Shown here: piece after piece, positions 44,642 to 52,331 of the stretch
Position numbering within the stretch: the first letter of the stretch is position 1
Layout of the letters: every line of letters begins with the position of its first letter
Assembly: GCA_016930255.1 (NCBI GenBank)
Contig: JAFGHB010000076.1
Span: 1 to 59,120 of the forward strand
Direction of reading: 5' to 3'
Length of the DNA stretch: 59,120 nt
Source of the DNA: Methanomicrobia archaeon
GTDB taxonomy: Archaea; Halobacteriota; Syntropharchaeia; Alkanophagales; Methanospirareceae
Made by a program: the position numbers and the translations under genes
Notes under the pieces: model-generated
What the model saw: only the letters and a program-made list of their open reading frames with translations
What the model was told of the DNA's origin: nothing
The model's database searches: none

Positions 44642-45796
44642 TTACAGCGGCGAAAGCGCTCGCAGCCGCTGAACCGTCTCTTTAACCGCTTTGGTGATAT
44701 GCAGTATCTGTTCGGGCGTATTCGAACGGCCGAGTGTTATAACCATAGACCCGTGCGCCTCTTCATGTTTCAAGCCGATTGCCAGGAGCACGTGCGATGG
44801 CTCGAGGGTCTTGGACGAGCACGCGGAACCCGTGGATACCTGTATGTGGTACAGCGTATCCATATTCAACTGGATGCTTTCACCTTCTATGCGGCTGAAC
44901 CGGAAACTGGCATGGTGCGGGAGCCGTTGCGTGGGGTGTCCCGTGAGATACGCCTCTTCTATTAGCAGTATCTCTTTGACGAGTTCATCCCGTATTCTCG
45001 CGAGTCTCGTGCTCTCCTCTGCCATTTCAGCCTTCATTATCCGTGCCGCTTCGCCCATGCCCGCAATCGCGAAGACGTTCTCCGTGCCGGACCGGAGGCC
45101 GCGTTCCTGCCCGCCGCCAGGCAGGATCGATTGGAGCTTTACTCCTGGTTTCATATACAAAGCACCGGCACCTCGTGGCCCGTACAGATCGTTTGAAGAC
45201 AGGGTCAAGAGATCGATGCCGTCGTTTTGGACATCGATCGGGATGCGTCCAGCCGCAACAGTCGCATCCACGTGCAGATACAGACCCTTTTCGTGCACAA
45301 GCTCGCTGATCGCCTTGATCGGCTCAATGGTTCCGATCTCATTATTGGCATACATGATCGAGGTCACTGTCGTCTCTTTGGTCACGAATTCGTTCACGTT
45401 CTCAAGATCAACGAGACCTGTACTATCAACCGGAATAAGAGCAAATTCAAATCCACTTTTCTGCAGCTCTTTCATCGGGTTGAGCACCGACATGTGCTCG
45501 ATCGCGCTTGCCGCGACCTTCTTGCCTTTCCCCACGTTCCGAAGCGCCGTGCCCTTGATAGCGAGATTGTTGGATTCCGTTGCGCTGCCGGTAAAGATAA
45601 TACGGGCCGGGCTCTCTGCGTTTATCAGCTCCGCGACCTTCTTCCGTGCCTCTTCGACTGCCCGTTTCGCCTCCAAGCCGACCGAATAGAGCGCGAACGG
45701 ATTGCCAAAGTCCGCTCTCAGATACCGGTCGGCGAACGACAATACCCGCGGGTCAACGGGCATCGCCGCGGCGTGGTCCAGGTAGATCCGTTCCAT
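44642..45796 (-). CDS. iscS: IscS/NifS-like protein lacking the PLP-binding lysine
   Basis: This 384-residue class V aminotransferase-fold protein keeps the cysteine desulfurase frame: YLDHAAAMPVDP, FTGSATESNNLAIKG, EHMSVLNP, HVDATVAAGR and the catalytic-loop Cys in STGSACSSK (about 326). Where active enzymes have S(G/A)HK, this one reads LSSNDLYGPRG, so the Schiff-base Lys is Asp (about residue 203, codon at 45188-45190) and the preceding His is Asn. The usual Gln of HxDAxQ is Val. Archaeoglobus fulgidus IscS has the same Lys-to-Asp change, lacks PLP and has been reported inactive as a desulfurase. The start is ATG 45796. DsrE and TusA genes lie upstream. Confidence 0.88.
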   Translation of the reverse strand: MERIYLDHAAAMPVDPRVLSFADRYLRADFGNPFALYSVGLEAKRAVEEARKKVAELINAESPARIIFTGSATESNNLAIKGTALRNVGKGKKVAASAIEHMSVLNPMKELQKSGFEFALIPVDSTGLVDLENVNEFVTKETTVTSIMYANNEIGTIEPIKAISELVHEKGLYLHVDATVAAGRIPIDVQNDGIDLLTLSSNDLYGPRGAGALYMKPGVKLQSILPGGGQERGLRSGTENVFAIAGMGEAARIMKAEMAEESTRLARIRDELVKEILLIEEAYLTGHPTQRLPHHASFRFSRIEGESIQLNMDTLYHIQVSTGSACSSKTLEPSHVLLAIGLKHEEAHGSMVITLGRSNTPEQILHITKAVKETVQRLRALSPL

Positions 45797-45824
45797 GAAT
45801 GAACGCCCTCCTATCTTCAAACTA

Positions 45825-46187
45825 CTAAAACCACATTGTCGCACCGGCCTCTAAGACCAGATCGTTCAGGGTCGCGGCACCGACAATCTTGACTCCTGGT
45901 ATTAGCTCCACTTTCTCCCATCCGAGCATCTGCTTTGACGCCTCACACACATAGATCTCAATTCCCATCTCCAGAGTCTTCTGGAGCATTTCCGCAACGC
46001 TCGGGAAAGTTCCGAGTTTGATCTTCTCTGCCTCGCCCGGAAGCAAGATCTTCAAACCCATTCCCAGATAGTACACCATCGGTTTCAGATCCATGGCCTT
46101 CGCCGTCTGGGCCAAAACCAGTGGCGAATACTGTCGTTCTGGAGCGTCGCTCGTCTGCACATACAAGATCGAGTTCTCATCTTTCAT
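45825..46187 (-). CDS. DsrE-family sulfur-carrier-like protein
   Basis: This 120-residue protein has the DsrE/F/YchN alpha-beta fold pattern: ILYVQTSDAPERQYSPLVLA, VYYLGMGLKIL, and MGIEIYVCEASKQMLGW with the single conserved Cys of the family in the YVC position. Such proteins pass persulfide sulfur in relays with TusA. It is placed between tusA-like and iscS-like genes on the same strand, 28 bases from the latter's ATG, so it probably belongs to the same sulfur-transfer unit. Confidence 0.85.
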   Translation of the reverse strand: MKDENSILYVQTSDAPERQYSPLVLAQTAKAMDLKPMVYYLGMGLKILLPGEAEKIKLGTFPSVAEMLQKTLEMGIEIYVCEASKQMLGWEKVELIPGVKIVGAATLNDLVLEAGATMWF

Positions 46188-46244
46188 ATTACTCCTACAC
46201 CCCCTTACATAGTTCTCAATTTACCACACCTACCACACCTCATC

Positions 46245-46526
46245 TCATTTCGTCCTTCGTATGAAGAAGGTCAAAATTGTCCCCTCTTTCTCAAATTTCA
46301 AAATCTCATGCCCGGTTCGCTTCGCCCAGCGTTTGATGTCCTCTTCAGCCGCGGGGTCGTCCGCCTCCACCCTCAACACCTGCCCCACTTCGATCTTTTC
46401 TATCTCCTCCTTCGTCATCGCAATTGGCATCGGGCAGTAGAGCCCCACACAGTCCAGTTCCGCATCCGGAACGATATCAGAATCCATCGTCACGTCAAAA
46501 CCTCCGCTTATTACCTCATACTTCAT
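46245..46526 (-). CDS. tusA: TusA/SirA-family sulfurtransferase
   Basis: TusA carries persulfide sulfur. The 93-residue product has the family signature LDCVGLYCPMPIAM, with the CPxP cysteine, and EVGQVLRVEADDPAA then DIKRWAKRTGHEIL. The start is ATG 46526 (MKYEVISGG); the open frame to 46619 has no supporting features. An N-terminal extension of about 20 residues precedes the core. It heads a minus-strand run TusA - DsrE - IscS-like. Confidence 0.88.
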   Translation of the reverse strand: MKYEVISGGFDVTMDSDIVPDAELDCVGLYCPMPIAMTKEEIEKIEVGQVLRVEADDPAAEEDIKRWAKRTGHEILKFEKEGTILTFFIRRTK

Positions 46527-46712
46527 AGTAAAAAAACTTTTCGATCCCGTGCGATTCGTGTAATACTGAGAAGGGCAGTATCCTGAGGTAACCACAGAGC
46601 CATAAGTAAAGCAAAACAAGAATCTCAGGTGTTTTTTTTAGTACTACTAAAAAGGATTGAGCGTGACTTTTATGTGTACGTGAATGCTACTAAGACGTAT
46701 GGAGGTGATAGA

Positions 46713-47012
46713 ATGACAAAGTTTCTCTTGCTTTGGGAGGCTGATATTAGTAGAGTGCCGCTTGATCAGAAAGAACGACTTAAGGGGTGGACTACGCTGC
46801 TGAACATGGTTAAGGATGACGTAGAGAGCGGCAGACTTAAAGACTGGGGAGAGTTCCCGGGCGAGTATGCCGGCTATGCCATCATGGAAGGCACCGAGCT
46901 GGATGTCCTTACTGGTACAGAAAAATATGTACCCTTCGTGCGGTTCGAAACGCACCCGGTCATCTCAGTGAGCCAAACCCTGGAAGGTATGAAGGCGCTC
47001 TCACAAGCGTGA
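46713..47012 (+). CDS. Hypothetical small protein, 99 aa
   Basis: This soluble alpha-beta protein (MTKFLLLWEADISRVPLDQK ... FPGEYAGYAIMEGTELDV ... RFETHPVISV) looks like a dimeric ferredoxin-fold (DUF3303/muconolactone-isomerase-like) domain. GGAGGTGATAGA directly before ATG 46713 fixes the start; the open frame to 46629 is upstream leader. It is divergent from tusA. No enzyme motif is seen, and the role is unknown. Confidence 0.72.
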   Translation: MTKFLLLWEADISRVPLDQKERLKGWTTLLNMVKDDVESGRLKDWGEFPGEYAGYAIMEGTELDVLTGTEKYVPFVRFETHPVISVSQTLEGMKALSQA

Positions 47013-47050
47013 AACGGTGCTCTGGAGACGGGGCGTGGGGAGATACTACG

Positions 47051-47068
47051 TTTCCCTTTTTCTTTTTT
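47051..47068 (+). terminator. T-rich termination tract
   Basis: TTTCCCTTTTTCTTTTTT lies about 40 bases after the stop at 47012. Oligo-T tracts without a hairpin terminate archaeal RNA polymerase. The rest of the 270-bp gap to 47283 has AT-rich promoter-like sequence (TTTAAAATATAACC) just before the next gene. Confidence 0.45.
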
Positions 47069-47282
47069 AGTAGCTCGATCAGTAGTACCGTTTTTCCCGG
47101 AACATCTAACCACAGAAAAACGTTAAACGGGTAAATCCGCGAGGATTGAGAGATAAATTGACTTAGCCCGTGCATACTCAAAATCAGAGGGGGCCCTCTA
47201 GTGAAAACCAAATTAATACGCATTGAATATGACAAAATTTTTTATGTGATCAACCTCAATGGTTTAAAATATAACCGGAGTT

Positions 47283-47690
47283 ATGAGCAATACAAAAAAA
47301 GAGAATGAGAACGCTTGCAATAAAAATTTTGTGTTGGATACAAACTTTTACCTCCATTATAAGCTTTTTACAGAACTTGATTGGAAGTCACTGTTGGGAT
47401 GTAATAATCTAATATTGATAGTGCCTCCAACCGTCATAAAAGAACTTGACGATAAAAAATTTTCTGCTCCCAACTCACGAATAAAAAGAAGAGCTCAAGA
47501 AGTAATCTCAAAATTCCGGGATATCAGCGAAGGTAAATCTATACCTTGTGGATTCCAAATAAACTTTCTAGAGTCAATTATCGAGGAAAAGGCTTTGAGA
47601 GACCTACATCTAAACCCCGATAACAGTGATGACAAAATTATAGCCGCGACTCTTGCCTTTAGAGAACAAAATGCTGATGAAAGGTATTAA
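47283..47690 (+). CDS. PIN-domain protein, N-terminal fragment (frameshifted)
   Basis: This ORF encodes most of a PIN ribonuclease domain: FVLDTNFYLHYKLF with the first acidic residue, PPTVIKELDDKK with the second, and NPDNSDDKIIAATLAF with the third. The domain's last strand is in another frame: LIISADFGMQLKAKSHGVKV runs directly into the next ORF. One indel near 47680-47695 thus breaks a single gene of about 445 codons (47283-48622). The region is AT-rich relative to the neighbours. The arrangement resembles PIN-domain proteins with long C-terminal extensions, not a toxin-antitoxin pair. Confidence 0.7.
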   Translation: MSNTKKENENACNKNFVLDTNFYLHYKLFTELDWKSLLGCNNLILIVPPTVIKELDDKKFSAPNSRIKRRAQEVISKFRDISEGKSIPCGFQINFLESIIEEKALRDLHLNPDNSDDKIIAATLAFREQNADERY

Positions 47691-47710
47691 TCATTTCTGC
47701 TGATTTTGGG

Positions 47711-48622
47711 ATGCAACTTAAAGCAAAAAGCCATGGTGTCAAAGTTGTACTTCCGCCAGATGACTGGATAAGAGAAACTAAGGATTCTCGCGATAAAGAA
47801 ATCGCATCCCTAAAAGCAGAACTTCAGAAATCCCAGAATGCGCTACCTGATGTTCAACTATTATTTTTCACAGAGGATAATTTGGTACCCGTTCTCAAAA
47901 TAGATAAGAATAAACTTTTGGAAGGTATCCTTACTGATGAAGATATTGAAGCAAAATTGGAACAAGAACATAAAGAAGTAAAGCCAATAGGAACCGTCAA
48001 TACTATAAACACTGGATTTATATCCAAAAAAGAAATTAGGATTTATAATAGTGCAGTACGCGAATATATGGAGGAATATCGTAAGTATCTTAATGATGTT
48101 AAAGGAATTCAAGAGCTATGTTTAACAATGGAACTATCCCCTGTCTTGGACAATAAGGGAAATTCTCCCGCCGAGAACGTTGATATTTTTCTCCAATTTC
48201 CTAACGATTGGGTCGATTTTCCTAATGATATTGAACTATTGGAAGAATCAGAGCTTCTTGGATTTCCCGAAAAGCCTGCCAGACCCAACCTGCCAAAAAC
48301 AGATATTGCATCGATCTGGGGTGGTATTCAAACTCTATCGGAGTTGAGGGCTATACCAACCATCTCACCCTATGCAGAAAGGAAGCCTGTTAATCAGATC
48401 GGCCCCGAAATCGATAAATCAAAGATGTCTGTACACTATTGGCTTGGAAATTTAAAGCATGGCATGGAAATAGAACTAAAACCCCTATATGTTTGGTATT
48501 CCTCAGTTAACGCAATAAATACATTTAAAATTAAATATTCGATTAATATTGGTAATTCCCCCGAAGTGAAAGAAGGGGAATTGGTGGTAGTAATCATAAG
48601 TGAAGAAACATCTGATCACTGA
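47711..48622 (+). CDS. C-terminal part of the frameshifted PIN-domain gene
   Basis: The frame opens upstream of the ATG at 47711 with LIISADFG, the final PIN strand, so this is the continuation of the gene at 47283. After the PIN domain come a coiled-coil-like stretch (EIASLKAELQKSQNAL) and a long uncharacterised domain of about 250 residues with a beta-rich end (MEIELKPLYVWYSSVNAINT). I do not recognise the C-terminal domain. Either an inactivating indel or a sequence error separates the two parts. Confidence 0.6.
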   Translation: MQLKAKSHGVKVVLPPDDWIRETKDSRDKEIASLKAELQKSQNALPDVQLLFFTEDNLVPVLKIDKNKLLEGILTDEDIEAKLEQEHKEVKPIGTVNTINTGFISKKEIRIYNSAVREYMEEYRKYLNDVKGIQELCLTMELSPVLDNKGNSPAENVDIFLQFPNDWVDFPNDIELLEESELLGFPEKPARPNLPKTDIASIWGGIQTLSELRAIPTISPYAERKPVNQIGPEIDKSKMSVHYWLGNLKHGMEIELKPLYVWYSSVNAINTFKIKYSINIGNSPEVKEGELVVVIISEETSDH

Positions 48623-48732
48623 CCCTTACTTAATCATTTTTGGTAAAGTTGGCTTATTAGTAATCACTAGCAACATCCTTAGCATTGGCTAGCCCTTTGA
48701 TGTGGTTCATTGATCGTCACAACTGCACCGTT

Positions 48733-48876
48733 CTATTTCAGGTACTCGTCAGGATTCTCCTCGAACGCCTTCTTGCAGCCGGGCGCACAGAAGTAATAGG
48801 TTTCACCTTTGTACTCGGTCTTAAATCGCGCCGTCTTCTCGTCTACGGTCATTTTACAGACCGGATCTATTGCCAT
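48733..48876 (-). CDS. Small YHS-domain protein (47 aa)
   Basis: A 47-residue ORF begins ATG 48876 after a strong Shine-Dalgarno (AGGAGGTGAATA) and encodes a complete YHS domain: DPVCKMTVDEK, then YKGETYYFCAPGCKKAFEE and NPDEYLK-stop. It lies 18 bases downstream of the copper ATPase gene on the same strand. YHS peptides often accompany heavy-metal ATPases and use their cysteines to bind metal, so a copper-donor or sensor role is likely. Its length is below the usual ORF-calling cutoff. Confidence 0.88.
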   Translation of the reverse strand: MAIDPVCKMTVDEKTARFKTEYKGETYYFCAPGCKKAFEENPDEYLK

Positions 48877-48894
48877 GTTTTTATTCACCTCCTA

Positions 48895-51342
48895 TTAGTG
48901 GTTTTTCAACCCGCTTTGCTTTGCAGGTGGTATATAGCTCTTCAACATCAGAGAAAGCGTGACGACCGTTACGGAACTCAGTGCCATTGCAAGCCCCGCA
49001 AGTTCCGGCTTGAACGTGATGCCAAAAAAGGGGTAGAGTATGCCCGCAGCCATGGGAATGAGCGCCGTATTGTACGCGAACGCCCAGAAGATATTTTGTT
49101 TTATCCGTGACATCACTTTCTTACTGAGCTGCACCGCGGCAACGGCGTCCATCAAATCGTCTTTTACCAGGACGATCTCGCCGCTCTCGATCGCCACGTC
49201 CGTCCCACTGCCTATTGCGATACCGACATCCGCCTGCGCCAGTGCCGGGGCATCGTTGATGCCGTCGCCCACGAAGCCGACGACCTCGCCTCTCATTTGC
49301 AGTCGTTTCACCTCTTCCGCTTTATCCTGCGGCAACACTTCCGCTAACACCCGGTCGATGCCGATTTGCTCCGCGATCGCATGCGCCGTCCGTGCATTGT
49401 CGCCCGTGATCATGACGACGTTCAGCTTCATCGCTTTGAACGCCTTAATAGCCTCTTCTGTGCTTTCCTTGAGCGTATCCGCTACTGCGATGACGCCTAC
49501 GATTTTGGTATCGCGCGCGATGAGGATGGCGGTCTTTCCCTCGTTCTCAAGCTGAACGACCTGCTCCCCCCTCGATTCCGGGTACGAATTACTGCGCTCT
49601 TCAAAGAGAATTCGATTCCCGATGAGCACCTCGTTTCCCTCAACGGTTGCGATTACACCTTTGCCGCTGAAGGTGTCGAAATTCGTGCTTCCCTTCAATT
49701 CAATGCCTTTTTCCGCTGCTCTTCGCACGATCGCCTCTGCAAGCGGATGCTGTGAATCCTTCTCGACGCTCGCTGCCAACGTCAGCAGTGCGCGATCCCC
49801 GATGCTGAATCCGATGATATCCGTCACCTCCGGCTTTCCCTTCGTCAACGTGCCTGTTTTGTCAAAGACGATCGTGGTCAGTTTCTCCGCGATTTCAAGC
49901 GCCTCGCCGTTCTTAATGAGCACGCCCAGTTCTGCACCCCTGCCAACGCCCACCGTTACCGCAGTCGGTGTGGCAAGCCCAAGTGCGCAGGGACACGCGA
50001 TAACGAGCACCGAAATGAGGGCCGTGAGCGAAAAGAGGAGCGTATTGTCGATGATAAAATACCATACCGCAAAGGCGAGGAGCGCGATGCTTAAGACCGT
50101 TGGGATGAAATAGCTCACCGCCCTATCCGCAATGCGTTGCACCGGCGGTCGCGAGCCCTGCGCCTCTTCCACAAGCTGAATGATCTGCGAGAGGACGGTA
50201 TCTTTCCCGATTTTGGTAGCGCGAAAGGTGAGCACGCTGTTCTTGTTCAGGGTGCCGCCCACAACACCAGCTCCTTTCTGCTTCAATGCGGGAATCGGCT
50301 CCCCGGTAATCATTGCTTCATCGACGTAGCTTTCACCGTCGATCACTTCACCATCCACGGGTATTTTTTCGCCCGGTTTAACGCGTATCAGGTCGTCTAT
50401 CTGGACGTCTTCGATCAGTATTTCCAGCTCCTGATCATCACGGAGAACCGTTGCGGTCTTTGGTTGCAGCCCTATCAATCGCTTAATCGCCTCGGACGTC
50501 TTCCCTTTCGCCCGGGACTCCATGTACCGACCCACCATGAGAAATGCAGCGAGCATGAGCGCCGTTTCGTAAAAGAGAAATTCGCCCGTAAGTATAATGC
50601 CAAAGGTGCCCAGCAGGCTCGATCCAAACGCCACACCGATCCCCATCGAGTACATCACGTCCATGTTGAGGTTCTTATTCTTCAGCGCACGATAGGCCGC
50701 GCTGAATATCGGATGGCTGACGTACACAAAAGCAGGAGTTGAAACAACGAGCATGAAATACGCCATGGAAAACGGTAGAGTGACCGGGGCGTACATGAGA
50801 ATCATGAGCGGAATACTGACGGCAAATCCAACAATAAACCGATTGCGTTTTTCTCGTAGATCCTTTTCCCGTGCTGCGGTTTCTAAATCTTCTGCCTCTT
50901 CACCCGCTACGCCGAGATACTGATAGCCCATATCTTCAACAGCCTTTTTCATATCGGCGATCGTTACTATCCGCTGATTATAGGTCACGTACGCCTTCTC
51001 CGCGCCGATATTGGCGGTCACACTGACGACGCCATCCAGGCTGCCGAGGGCGTTCTCAATGGTCTTCACGCACATCGCACAGGTCATGCTGCCGATCTTC
51101 AGCGTTGCCTTCTCGTGGATTACCTCGTAGCCCGCGCCGACTACTGCGTTCTCCAGGTCCACAAGGTTTACTTTCGTAGCGTCATAGTCCACCGTAGCCG
51201 TCTCGGTACCGAGATTCACCTGCGCATCAGCAACGCCCTCTTGGCCCAGCAGCGATTTTTCTATAGTCGTTGCGCAGGTTGCGCAGGTCATGCCGGCAAT
51301 CTTGAATTCCGCCTTTTTTTTACTACGCTCTTCTGCCGCCAT
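48895..51342 (-). CDS. copA: Copper-exporting P1B-type ATPase with two HMA domains
   Basis: CopA pumps Cu+ (or Ag+) out of the cytoplasm using ATP. There are two N-terminal metal-binding domains, GMTCATC and SMTCAMC. The core has the transport motif CPC in VIACPCALGLATP, the phosphorylation motif DKTGTLTKG, the TGE in MITGEPIP, and the hinge VGFVGDGINDAPAL. Asn and Tyr of the last helices (FAYNTALIPMAAG, MALSSVTVV) match Cu+-type pumps. ATG 51342 (MAAEERSKKK) is preferred to ATG 51384. The downstream YHS gene probably belongs to the unit. Confidence 0.94.
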   Translation of the reverse strand: MAAEERSKKKAEFKIAGMTCATCATTIEKSLLGQEGVADAQVNLGTETATVDYDATKVNLVDLENAVVGAGYEVIHEKATLKIGSMTCAMCVKTIENALGSLDGVVSVTANIGAEKAYVTYNQRIVTIADMKKAVEDMGYQYLGVAGEEAEDLETAAREKDLREKRNRFIVGFAVSIPLMILMYAPVTLPFSMAYFMLVVSTPAFVYVSHPIFSAAYRALKNKNLNMDVMYSMGIGVAFGSSLLGTFGIILTGEFLFYETALMLAAFLMVGRYMESRAKGKTSEAIKRLIGLQPKTATVLRDDQELEILIEDVQIDDLIRVKPGEKIPVDGEVIDGESYVDEAMITGEPIPALKQKGAGVVGGTLNKNSVLTFRATKIGKDTVLSQIIQLVEEAQGSRPPVQRIADRAVSYFIPTVLSIALLAFAVWYFIIDNTLLFSLTALISVLVIACPCALGLATPTAVTVGVGRGAELGVLIKNGEALEIAEKLTTIVFDKTGTLTKGKPEVTDIIGFSIGDRALLTLAASVEKDSQHPLAEAIVRRAAEKGIELKGSTNFDTFSGKGVIATVEGNEVLIGNRILFEERSNSYPESRGEQVVQLENEGKTAILIARDTKIVGVIAVADTLKESTEEAIKAFKAMKLNVVMITGDNARTAHAIAEQIGIDRVLAEVLPQDKAEEVKRLQMRGEVVGFVGDGINDAPALAQADVGIAIGSGTDVAIESGEIVLVKDDLMDAVAAVQLSKKVMSRIKQNIFWAFAYNTALIPMAAGILYPFFGITFKPELAGLAMALSSVTVVTLSLMLKSYIPPAKQSGLKNH

Positions 51343-51430
51343 TTTTCTTGTACAATTACCGTTAGTTACGAGAACCGCTCGCACTATATGGATGAAGACT
51401 CGTGCCTCCCCTTCACGAGGCTATGCTATA

Positions 51431-51934
51431 CTACAAGAATCGTTCGAACCGGTCCTTTTTCGCCTTGCAGATCGGACACACCCCGGGCGGGCCTTCTCGT
51501 GCGCATAAGTAGCCGCAAACACGGCAGCGCCACACGGGGAGCGAGAGCGTTGATAACGCAAGGGGTTCCTGCGCGATCTTCTTCCTCGCTTCAGGTGGTG
51601 GCCTCCGTTCCGGTATGGACCCTGCTTCTTCCTCGCCCTTAAAGACGCGCTCCGACACGTAGAGGCCGCAATAGCAGGCGCCGTACTCTTCTATATCCTG
51701 ATCGCGATAATCGCAGGGACAGATGATATCCAGATCTTCCTCTCTTTCGCCTGATGCCAGCCTGCACGGGCAGGCCCAGTAGCCGTACCGCCCCTCGTTG
51801 GTGAGTAGCCCCCTGACCAGTTCTTTGGTGTGTTCAACATCAGGATTCAGATGGTAACCCGCCGCCTCAGCCTCGCTATCTAAACGTGCATAAAGCTTTT
51901 CTACCTTTTCATCCGTTATTTCAGTATCCATCAT
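51431..51934 (-). CDS. Ferredoxin-disulfide reductase catalytic subunit fused to rubredoxin
   Basis: Residues 1-105 match the catalytic chain of ferredoxin:thioredoxin reductase, with the cluster and redox cysteines in [18 protein letters not shown] and ACYCGLY. A Pro/Glu-rich linker leads to a rubredoxin-like knuckle, [10 protein letters not shown] and GVCPICKA (about 134-160). Similar FTR-rubredoxin fusions are known in methanogens such as Methanosarcina. The gene overlaps the upstream glutaredoxin by ATGA, which points to the glutaredoxin as its protein partner: electrons pass from ferredoxin through the Fe4S4 cluster to the glutaredoxin disulfide. Confidence 0.9.
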   Translation of the reverse strand: MMDTEITDEKVEKLYARLDSEAEAAGYHLNPDVEHTKELVRGLLTNEGRYGYWACPCRLASGEREEDLDIICPCDYRDQDIEEYGACYCGLYVSERVFKGEEEAGSIPERRPPPEARKKIAQEPLALSTLSLPVWRCRVCGYLCAREGPPGVCPICKAKKDRFERFL

Positions 51935-52212
51935 GTTCCTAAGACCTCCCGAATCTTCTTCTCCTGATAGCCCACGATGACCTTTTCATCATCAATGACG
52001 AGCGTGGGAAAAGACCGTAAGGAATTAAAACGGCTCACTTCTGCCATCACTTTCGCTTGCTCTTCGCCCTTCAATAAGTCAACATAGACGTAAGAGAAAT
52101 CCACACCAAGCTCTGTGAGCAGTTTCTTCGTCTTTTTGCACCAGACACAGGTACTTAACGCGTAGAGTATTATCTTCCCTTTATTCTGCCCTTTGACGTG
52201 CACTTGAGACAT
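51931..52212 (-). CDS. Glutaredoxin-like protein
   Basis: This 93-residue thioredoxin-fold protein has the active site CVWC in [14 protein letters not shown], the cis-Pro loop FPTLVID and the GYQEKKIRE end, as in the NrdH/methanogen glutaredoxin-like family. The start is ATG 52212 (MSQVHVKGQ); ATG 52227 is the longer option. The stop overlaps the ATG of the ferredoxin-disulfide reductase gene. It probably delivers reducing power to disulfides in this anaerobe. Confidence 0.88.
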   Translation of the reverse strand: MSQVHVKGQNKGKIILYALSTCVWCKKTKKLLTELGVDFSYVYVDLLKGEEQAKVMAEVSRFNSLRSFPTLVIDDEKVIVGYQEKKIREVLGT

Positions 52213-52331
52213 AGGATCATCCCCCACTTAACTCAACAGTATAAAAAGAAGGTAAGCGAACTGGATAAATATGTGCCTTACTTTTAATCGACCACCGCAT
52301 TCCTTCTTACCACCACGTTAGTCTGAGTGAG

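Noticed and set aside
44691-45689. Plus-strand ORF of 332 codons opposite the IscS-like gene
   Set aside because: It mirrors the IscS coding frame and has no recognisable domain.
47185-47205. Palindrome AGAGG-GGGC-CCTCT as an operator or terminator
   Set aside because: Short and not positioned clearly with respect to either gene; no T-tract follows.
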